DNA of 5,015 nucleotides from JAIXWP01 sp049318685 (lineage in GTDB: Bacteria; Bacteroidota; Bacteroidia; Flavobacteriales_D; Sanyastnellaceae). The notes under the pieces were generated by a model. It was not told the origin of the DNA. It saw only the letters and a program-made list of their open reading frames with translations, and did not search any database. Both the position numbers and the translations under genes were made by a program. The stretch's first letter is position 1. Every line of letters begins with the position of its first letter. Shown here in pieces: positions 1 through 5,015 of this stretch. The stretch covers positions 1 through 5,015 of the forward strand of contig JBMOFW010000195.1 in NCBI GenBank assembly GCA_049318685.1, in the 5' to 3' direction.

Positions 1-1703
1 TCCGTTTCGGCGAAGGCTAAAAACTTGCCCTCGCGAACTTGACTGACCACCAGCTTCCCTTCGATCAGATGGAGCATCGTCATTCTTTCTTTCTCAATAA
101 ATACCGAGTGCATCGCAGATATACAAAATATACATCCGAACACGATCAAAATGCCGAAAAGCACGTTGGCTTTTGATCGCACCCACCATTGAAAGAGAAA
201 AAAAATCAGTCCGTAGCATAGAACCATCTGGAAAGCGGACATCGGAATCATTTCAATCAAGCTCCGCGGCCACTTTTCAATCATAAGAATGATGGCATTC
301 ATTAGCTTGGTAGCACTGTTGGCTATATTGATTGAAAGCCACGCCAATGGCTCAAACCACGACATCGAGAAGAAAAACAAACCGGCATACAGAATCACGG
401 TAGAAATGGGGATGACTAAAATATTGGCCACCAAAAACCACGTGGGGAATTGATGAAAATAATACAAGGTCAATGGTATGGTGATTATTTGTGCCGCTAT
501 GGATACGGCGATCATTTTCCATGTTTCGTTCAAGACTTTTATGGGAGAATAATACAGTCCGAGAATTGGTCGTTGCAAAGTCATTATACCCAGAACTGCG
601 ATATAGGATAGTTGAAAGCCAATATTGAAAAGCATCATGGGATCGAAAACGAGAAGTAAAAAAGCGGAAGAAAAAAGCGTATTGAACGACTCATTTGTTT
701 TGCTGAATTCTTCGGCGACGATGAAGAATGAAAACATGACAGCGGCACGCAGAACCGATGGGGAAAAGCCCGTGAGTCCGGCATAAATCCAGAGCACTGA
801 AGCCGGCAATACGAATTTGAGCCACGCCCATCTGCGACTTCGAATCAGCCATTTCAACAATGGACTCATGAGGGCATAGACCAAACCCACATGCAAACCT
901 GACACAGCCAATACGTGCACCACTCCGGCTCGGGAATAGGCAGTCATAATCTCCGCATCAATTTCGGAAGCTTTGCCCCATACCAACGCCGCCAATACTC
1001 CACGTTCGGCCTCGGCGATGCCAAAACCATTCATTTGAGCAATGAGCCTTTCGCGGTAATTGATAAGTGTGCCTTTGACGCTTTGAGTACCGATATCCGG
1101 ACCGTGTCTCCATTGGTGTGTATCCACTTTAATCAATCCGTGAATTCCATTGCGTTCCAAATAGGCCCCATAGTCGAACCCCATCGGATGGCGCGGTTTA
1201 GCAGGGAGTTCGATAGCACCGCGAATGGTGATGACTTGATCGGCCAGCAGTGACGCCGCGCTCGAATCTTTTCGAAAAAACACCATTATTTTTCCAAATC
1301 GTTTTTCCAAGCTACCTTCTGAAGTTCCGGCATAGAGCACTTCTCCGGTGACTTTATGCCCCGACTTATTTTCGACAGGCACATCGAGCAATTGAATAAT
1401 ATACACTTGATCTTGCTCTCTAGTTTTCAAATAATGATGGGGCTGAATAAATGGTCGTGTGATACTGCAAATCCAAGCTCCGGTGATGATCATCACCACT
1501 TCCAAACACATCCCCCACTTCCATTGATCTGAAAGTTCTTTCCAAACTTTCCTTCGTTCAATGAACAACAGAAAACAGATTCCAATCAACATTAAAATGG
1601 AAAGGAAAAGCCAATGCCATTTGAAGAAGACCGTTAGAAATATACCGAAGATAAATGGCAAGCCAATTCTAATGAATGGCGACCGCATCCAGATTCGATT
1701 CAT
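1..1703 (-). CDS. comEC: ComEC/Rec2-family competence DNA-uptake channel, C-terminal end beyond the window
   Basis: By family knowledge, this inner-membrane protein moves single-stranded DNA into the cytoplasm during natural transformation. The frame is open from an ATG at 1703 to the window edge: 567 codons plus two bases, with no stop or frameshift. Three hydrophobic segments (about residues 8-27, 31-48 and 64-82) precede a soluble stretch resembling the ComEC N-terminal OB-like domain (DUF4131), ending in a P-x-x-P-x-G-F-D-Y-x-x-Y-L-x-x-x-G-I pattern at 170-187. The Competence domain follows, with the hallmark HVLAVSGLHVG at 263-273, AGLTGFSPSVLRA at 308-320 and DPMMLFNIGFQLSY at 354-367, then more membrane segments up to about 528. 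The last 36 residues are soluble and show no metallo-beta-lactamase start (no LDVGQGD-like motif), as is common in Bacteroidota homologues of roughly 650-700 residues. The start lies 15 bp after the glycosyltransferase stop, with an A-rich leader and no Shine-Dalgarno, and suits the hydrophobic N-terminus. Family assignment is secure; DNA uptake in this organism is inferred. Confidence 0.95.
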   Translation of the reverse strand, partial: MNRIWMRSPFIRIGLPFIFGIFLTVFFKWHWLFLSILMLIGICFLLFIERRKVWKELSDQWKWGMCLEVVMIITGAWICSITRPFIQPHHYLKTREQDQVYIIQLLDVPVENKSGHKVTGEVLYAGTSEGSLEKRFGKIMVFFRKDSSAASLLADQVITIRGAIELPAKPRHPMGFDYGAYLERNGIHGLIKVDTHQWRHGPDIGTQSVKGTLINYRERLIAQMNGFGIAEAERGVLAALVWGKASEIDAEIMTAYSRAGVVHVLAVSGLHVGLVYALMSPLLKWLIRSRRWAWLKFVLPASVLWIYAGLTGFSPSVLRAAVMFSFFIVAEEFSKTNESFNTLFSSAFLLLVFDPMMLFNIGFQLSYIAVLGIMTLQRPILGLYYSPIKVLNETWKMIAVSIAAQIITIPLTLYYFHQFPTWFLVANILVIPISTVILYAGLFFFSMSWFEPLAWLSINIANSATKLMNAIILMIEKWPRSLIEMIPMSAFQMVLCYGLIFFLFQWWVRSKANVLFGILIVFGCIFCISAMHSVFIEKERMTMLHLIEGKLVVSQVREGKFLAFAET

Positions 1704-1718
1704 GTTTTTCAGTAAAGA

Positions 1719-2753
1719 TTACTTTACAAAGAAACGTTGATCGAGTTGTTGAAAGTGACGAATTTTCTGTATAAAAAATGCTTTAATTATGCTTTCCGTA
1801 TACAACCCTTTGAGATTGATTTGACCATCTTGCGCCTTCAATGATTTGCGACGGCGATACATTTTTGGAAAAGAATAATAAAAGCTAAAATGGGCGTGAA
1901 TCACGGCAAATAAATACTTGAAATTCCCTTCCGTGAGGAAGCGAATGCCGGCTAGACCATCTAAAATCATGCGTCGTATAAGTCGCCAAGCCACCGAAGA
2001 TTCGCGGTGATTTTTCATAATCAAGAATAAATTATTCCTGAAATTGAGAAACGTCTTGTATGGATTCATGCGATCGAGCGTTCCACCGCCATAGTGATAG
2101 ACAATACTTTCACGGCATGCTCCAATAGCATATCCCCTATTCTTTAATCGCCAACACAAATCGATTTCCTCCATGTGTGCGAAGAAGTCCTCATCCAAAC
2201 CATCCACTTCAAAGTATGCATCGCGATAAATGAAGAGAGAAGCGCCCGAAGCCCAAAAGACTTCTCCATTCTGGCTGTATTGATTTTCATCTTTATCGAA
2301 AGCATAAAACATCCGTCCAGCGCAAAAAGCAAAACCATCTTTGTCAATAAAGCCTCCGGCAGCACCGGCATATTCGAACCATTCTTTTCGATGAAAATCT
2401 AAGATTTTAGGTTGACAAGCCTTCATATCCGAATGCGCATCCATAAAGGTCAACACAGGCTCCATCCAATTGGGCGTGACTTCTACATCGCTATTGAGCA
2501 AAACGAAAAGTTCATTTGGAATTTGCGTTAAGCCCTTGTTGTAACCACCGGCAAACCCATAATTTTTTGCCAGTTTAATCACCTTCACTTCCGGGAATTC
2601 ATTTTCTAGGAGGGCCAGCGATCCATCAGAAGAGGCATTGTCAATCACATATATGTCGGCTAGCTCACGGCTATGCGCAACGACTCCGGGCAAAAATTGC
2701 CTGAGGAATTTTTCACCATTCCAATTGAGAATTGCTACACCGACTCTTTTCAA
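1719..2753 (-). CDS. Glycosyltransferase family 2 (GT-A fold), rhamnosyltransferase-like, TTG start
   Basis: This is a complete 344-residue inverting glycosyltransferase of family GT2. Such enzymes use a nucleotide-diphosphate sugar to extend a lipid-linked or surface glycan at the cytoplasmic face of the inner membrane. Visible motifs are the N-terminal strand VAILNWNG (6-13), nucleotide-binding VIDNASSDGS (36-45), the K-N-x-G-F-A-G-G-x-N loop (63-72), the DxD-equivalent LLNSDVE (85-91, metal ligand likely D89), the acceptor-site segment WASGA (168-172), and the catalytic-base region EEIDLCWR (195-202) followed by HYGGG (220-224). This resembles WbbL-type rhamnosyltransferases, but donor and acceptor cannot be read from sequence. 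The C-terminal 110 residues (FLNFRNNLFL at 235-244, then basic and aromatic stretches) look amphipathic and may lie on the membrane. The start codon is TTG: no ATG or GTG occurs between the upstream gene's stop and this point, the next ATG is at codon 97 after essential motifs, and this start gives a typical MKRVGVAILNWNG N-terminus. It lies 30 bp after the GWxTD gene and 15 bp before comEC. Confidence 0.93.
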   Translation of the reverse strand: MKRVGVAILNWNGEKFLRQFLPGVVAHSRELADIYVIDNASSDGSLALLENEFPEVKVIKLAKNYGFAGGYNKGLTQIPNELFVLLNSDVEVTPNWMEPVLTFMDAHSDMKACQPKILDFHRKEWFEYAGAAGGFIDKDGFAFCAGRMFYAFDKDENQYSQNGEVFWASGASLFIYRDAYFEVDGLDEDFFAHMEEIDLCWRLKNRGYAIGACRESIVYHYGGGTLDRMNPYKTFLNFRNNLFLIMKNHRESSVAWRLIRRMILDGLAGIRFLTEGNFKYLFAVIHAHFSFYYSFPKMYRRRKSLKAQDGQINLKGLYTESIIKAFFIQKIRHFQQLDQRFFVK

Positions 2754-2783
2754 GGTTCGAAATTGAGGACGCGAAAATACGCG

Positions 2784-4265
2784 TTAGTGGGGTGTATACC
2801 ACAATTGCATCAACTCATCTTGTAAAAAGGGATCCGTTGATTGTGAATTGCTGCTGCGATTGACCTCAGAAGGCGTATTCATTGTTCGAGAGCGCACGAG
2901 ATTTGGCCAGTCTTGATTTTTCGTTTCTTGAGGCACATCACTGTGAAGCAATTCATAATCCTGAGCCAAGGTGGTATTAACGAAAAGAAAACGGCGATCA
3001 TGAAGTCCGTCATTGGTTTCATAATAATGCCAAATCTCGAAAGGCCAATAATCCGGGTCATTCGGACGAGTAACACGCGTATTGGGGGCGCCATACTGCA
3101 GATATACACGACCGCGATCGGTTTGCCAACCTTTTTTTATGCGCGTTCCAAAAAACTCTTGAACGTCTTTGACTTGTTTTTCATAATCCTTCCATGCTTT
3201 TTCCGGATTCTCCGGATTGCGACGATACCAAAATGTATAGAAGAAACCTTGCAACGTGACCAAATCAGCTGTGGGCACCACATTGTCAATGGTGTTTCGC
3301 TCTTGAGCCTTTGAAATCGGCAAATGGCTTTGCAACACCATTACCAAACTATCGCGATTGGTATAGAGTGATGCGAAACTGGCATTGATCGTCTCCGCAC
3401 TTACCTTTTGTTCACTCAAGGGAATTTCTTGGATGAGACTGCGTGAAAATTTGCGCTCGCGCACCATAAAGGACGTATTGTTTTTATCAAATGCTTCGAC
3501 GCGCAACTTGTATTCTCCACTTGGCACTTTGGAAATATCTGTGGTTAAAATCAACGGAATAGCATCTTTACCAGTGACGCGTTTGATACGTTTGGTATCG
3601 GGAATTTCCACACCAACCATATCTGTGACGGTAGTAACAATGATGAACGCCTCATCCTTTCCGGGATATATTGTTGAATGGTATACCTCGGCATAGAATA
3701 CGATATTCGGAACGCTACTTGGAAAATAGCTACTCATGTATGGAAGAATGTCGTATCCACTTTTTGAAAATGCATTCTCTTCTTCCGTTTTTGAATAGGC
3801 AGAAATGAATTCAATGTCAGAAATGAAGGGCAAATTGTTTGGGTTGTCGATGGTGATTTGTTGCACCAATTTCTCCACATCGGCCGCGGGATCATTGGTA
3901 TCGCGAATTTCAATTTCCAGAGTATACCGGCCATTGGGCAAGGCAAAACGCTCCAGAGAGAAAAAATCGGCGGGTTGATTTGCAGCAACGAGCGGACCAT
4001 CCACCATCACCTTTCGAAAGTCTTTGACTTCGGCATTTTGGCTCACTACCAACGTGAGTTCCACTGCCGATTGAAACTTTGACGCGTCTGAAGCTGCCGG
4101 TGCTAAGGCAAATGTGGCTCCCTCGAAGGAAGTCATGAACTCGATGTATGGGCCTTGACCTGGGTTATGGAAAACACGATAATCGAAATAAGCTCTGAAT
4201 CCAAAAACGTTGGAAACGCCAAGGAAAAGGGCTAAAAAAGTAAGTAATCCACGCAGAGTGCTCAT
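2784..4265 (-). CDS. Exported GWxTD-domain protein of unknown function
   Basis: This complete 493-residue protein begins with a clear signal peptide: a short n-region with Arg5, a hydrophobic core at about 6-17, and probable cleavage after VFG at 20-22. There is no lipobox, and the whole protein contains no cysteine, so it is probably periplasmic or surface-associated rather than a lipoprotein. Residues about 25-145 and 150-275 are rich in alternating beta strands, including ALPNGRYTLEIEIRD (108-122) and the similar VPSGEYKLRVEAFD (247-260). They may be two beta-sandwich modules. A more helical stretch (about 283-375, with FWYRRNP at 345-351) leads into the signature GWQTDRGRVYLQYGAP (379-394) and the downstream DYWPFEIWHYY (405-415), then RRFLFV (424-429). 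These match the GWxTD domain defined for Bacteroidota and some other bacteria, whose biochemical role is unknown. The last 50 residues are polar, Asn/Ser-rich and probably flexible. The ATG is at 4265 and is set by the signal peptide. It is probably the first gene of a unit with the glycosyltransferase and comEC; an envelope role is inferred. Confidence 0.9.
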   Translation of the reverse strand: MSTLRGLLTFLALFLGVSNVFGFRAYFDYRVFHNPGQGPYIEFMTSFEGATFALAPAASDASKFQSAVELTLVVSQNAEVKDFRKVMVDGPLVAANQPADFFSLERFALPNGRYTLEIEIRDTNDPAADVEKLVQQITIDNPNNLPFISDIEFISAYSKTEEENAFSKSGYDILPYMSSYFPSSVPNIVFYAEVYHSTIYPGKDEAFIIVTTVTDMVGVEIPDTKRIKRVTGKDAIPLILTTDISKVPSGEYKLRVEAFDKNNTSFMVRERKFSRSLIQEIPLSEQKVSAETINASFASLYTNRDSLVMVLQSHLPISKAQERNTIDNVVPTADLVTLQGFFYTFWYRRNPENPEKAWKDYEKQVKDVQEFFGTRIKKGWQTDRGRVYLQYGAPNTRVTRPNDPDYWPFEIWHYYETNDGLHDRRFLFVNTTLAQDYELLHSDVPQETKNQDWPNLVRSRTMNTPSEVNRSSNSQSTDPFLQDELMQLWYTPH

Positions 4266-4283
4266 TTACATTCAGATTTGAGG

Positions 4284-4313
4284 TAAAGGTAGTTCAATTT
4301 CATTTTTTCCAAA
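4284..4313 (-). promoter_or_regulatory. Candidate Bacteroidota-type promoter for the GWxTD-glycosyltransferase-comEC unit
   Basis: Reading the minus strand, TTTG at 4313-4310 is followed after 18 bases by TACCTTTA at 4291-4284. The second element matches the Bacteroidota -7 consensus TAnnTTTG except at its last base, and the first fits the -33 TTTG element. Transcription would begin near 4277, about a dozen bases before the ATG at 4265. The gap is AT-rich, so a chance match is quite possible. In its favour is the position, just downstream of a terminator and just upstream of the first gene of a run. Confidence 0.35.
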
Positions 4314-4371
4314 ATCCAAAAAAAACGCCAATCTTAACAGGTTTACCCTGCAAAAAACATTGACATGCAAC

Positions 4372-4401
4372 AAAAAAGCCGCCTCGATTTCTCGAGACGG
4401 C
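4372..4401 (-). terminator. Rho-independent terminator of the T9SS-sorted protein gene
   Basis: On the minus strand a 10-bp stem is formed by 4401-4392 and 4387-4378. The arms are GCCG-U-CUCGA and UCGAG-G-CGGC, with one U-G wobble, closed by a GAAA (GNRA-type) tetraloop at 4391-4388. Six U residues follow at once (4377-4372). It starts 27 bases after the TAG stop of the right-hand gene. On the plus strand the wobble becomes a C-A mismatch and the tail is only CTTTTCT, so it is best read as a minus-strand terminator. It separates the right-hand gene from the three-gene unit. Confidence 0.88.
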
Positions 4402-4428
4402 CTTTTCTATTAGCATTTACCTAACGCT

Positions 4429-5015
4429 CTAGTCTTGGATGATCAACTTCTCTGTTTCCACTTCCGTTCCATTGTTGAACTTGATGAAATACACCCCATT
4501 TGGCACGCGTGATACATCGAGTGAAATGCGGTATTCCAATCCATGTTCGATCTTGTTGTTGAAGAGTACTTCTACAAGATTGCCGGCCACATCATACAAT
4601 TCTACAGTAGCCTTTGGACTGCTGAGTGCAGACTTGAATGCAAATACAGCATGCTCAACAGCTGGATTAGGACTTACAGTAGCCATACCATCGTCTTCAT
4701 TCAAAATCAATGTCGCTTCCGGCATTTGTGAATCGATTGATCCATCGAGGTTTTCGAATGTGATTGTTTGAACACAGGTGCTCACATTGCCTGAACAATC
4801 GGTAGCTACCCATTGGCGTACTACACTGTAATCAGGACAGCAATCCAATTCGAAGGCCAAGTCACCACCACCATTGATGTTGGTTACCGTTGGGTTAGCA
4901 TTATTGGTAGAGTTTACCACCAATGTACCGTTGTAGGTAAACCATCCACCGAAGCCGTTTTCAGCACCGTTGTAGTTGTTTGCACCATCACCCAATTGGA
5001 AACCGAAGTAGTTGC
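4429..5015 (-). CDS. Secreted protein with C-terminal T9SS sorting domain, N-terminal part beyond the window
   Basis: Only the last 194 residues are visible; the frame stays open to the right edge, reading NYFGFQLGDG before the first possible start-like codon, so the true start lies outside. Visible residues 1-50 are rich in Gly, Asn, Thr and aromatics, as in beta-rich secreted Bacteroidota proteins. Residues about 56-88 hold two Cys (58, 59), then RQWVATDCSGNVSTCVQTITF (66-86) with two more (73, 80), like the WTATDxCGNxSTCxQTI units of HYR/Ig-like surface repeats. The last 80 residues form a type A T9SS sorting domain: SPNP (114-117), VELYDVAGN (137-145), VPNGVYFIKF (170-179) and the terminal KLIIQD (189-194). 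Known function of this domain is to route a Sec-exported protein through the outer-membrane T9SS translocon, where it is usually cleaved and the protein anchored to the surface or released. The role of the cargo cannot be judged from this end. Stop is TAG, followed by a strong terminator. Confidence 0.92.
   Translation of the reverse strand, partial: NYFGFQLGDGANNYNGAENGFGGWFTYNGTLVVNSTNNANPTVTNINGGGDLAFELDCCPDYSVVRQWVATDCSGNVSTCVQTITFENLDGSIDSQMPEATLILNEDDGMATVSPNPAVEHAVFAFKSALSSPKATVELYDVAGNLVEVLFNNKIEHGLEYRISLDVSRVPNGVYFIKFNNGTEVETEKLIIQD

Noticed and set aside
915..1253. A 112-codon open frame on the plus strand.
   Set aside because: It lies wholly antisense to the conserved ComEC domain on the minus strand, and its translation resembles no family I recognise.
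1..1703. Possible pseudogene or non-coding region, because no closed open frame is found on the minus strand.
   Set aside because: Codon-by-codon translation of the complement shows one uninterrupted frame with all ComEC hallmark motifs; it only lacks a stop because the window ends.
2784..2786. Possible stop-codon readthrough fusing the GWxTD protein to the glycosyltransferase, since both share a frame.
   Set aside because: Sharing a frame is expected one time in three, the stop is TAA, no recoding signal is visible, and the glycosyltransferase has its own normal N-terminus.
2913..3314. A 133-codon plus-strand open frame, with others at 3385-3696, 3858-4082 and 2175-2402.
   Set aside because: They are antisense to the well-supported GWxTD and glycosyltransferase genes and show no domain of their own, so they are shadow frames.
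4439..4771. Plus-strand open frames opposite the T9SS sorting domain.
   Set aside because: The minus strand encodes an unmistakable sorting domain here; the plus-strand frames have no recognisable motif.
1..5015. Search for CRISPR repeats, insertion-sequence ends, tRNA genes, toxin-antitoxin pairs or phage defence genes.
   Set aside because: No direct-repeat arrays, transposase motifs, tRNA cloverleaf or defence domains were seen. Nearly all of the window is accounted for by four ordinary minus-strand genes.

Overview
The window reads as chromosomal DNA from a member of the Bacteroidota, most likely a Flavobacteriia-type lineage. The reasons are a C-terminal type IX secretion (T9SS) sorting domain, a GWxTD-domain protein, a ComEC that shows no sign of a metallo-beta-lactamase domain by the edge, AT-rich leaders without Shine-Dalgarno sequences, and a possible promoter of the Bacteroidota -33/-7 type. 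Genus-level placement is not possible from this sequence.

All four genes lie on the minus strand, so transcription runs from right to left. At the right edge (4429-5015) is the C-terminal end of a secreted, surface-targeted protein with an Ig/HYR-like segment and a T9SS sorting domain. A strong intrinsic terminator (4372-4401) follows its stop codon. The 163-bp gap also holds a candidate promoter (4284-4313) for the next unit.

That unit is a compact three-gene run: an exported GWxTD-domain protein (2784-4265), a family 2 glycosyltransferase that starts at TTG (1719-2753), and the N-terminal 567 codons of a ComEC/Rec2-type DNA uptake channel (1-1703), which runs off the left edge. The gaps are 30 and 15 bp with no terminator between the genes, so they are probably co-transcribed. 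The ComEC frame has no stop in the window and was established by translating the complement of 1-1703 by hand.

The glycosyltransferase probably adds a sugar to a surface polysaccharide or glycolipid at the inner face of the membrane. ComEC would carry single-stranded DNA across the inner membrane. The GWxTD protein is an envelope protein of unknown role. Nothing ties the three into one pathway beyond their arrangement. No mobile element, CRISPR array, tRNA, rRNA, defence system or large repeat is visible, and no clearly novel system was found. The least understood component is the GWxTD protein.
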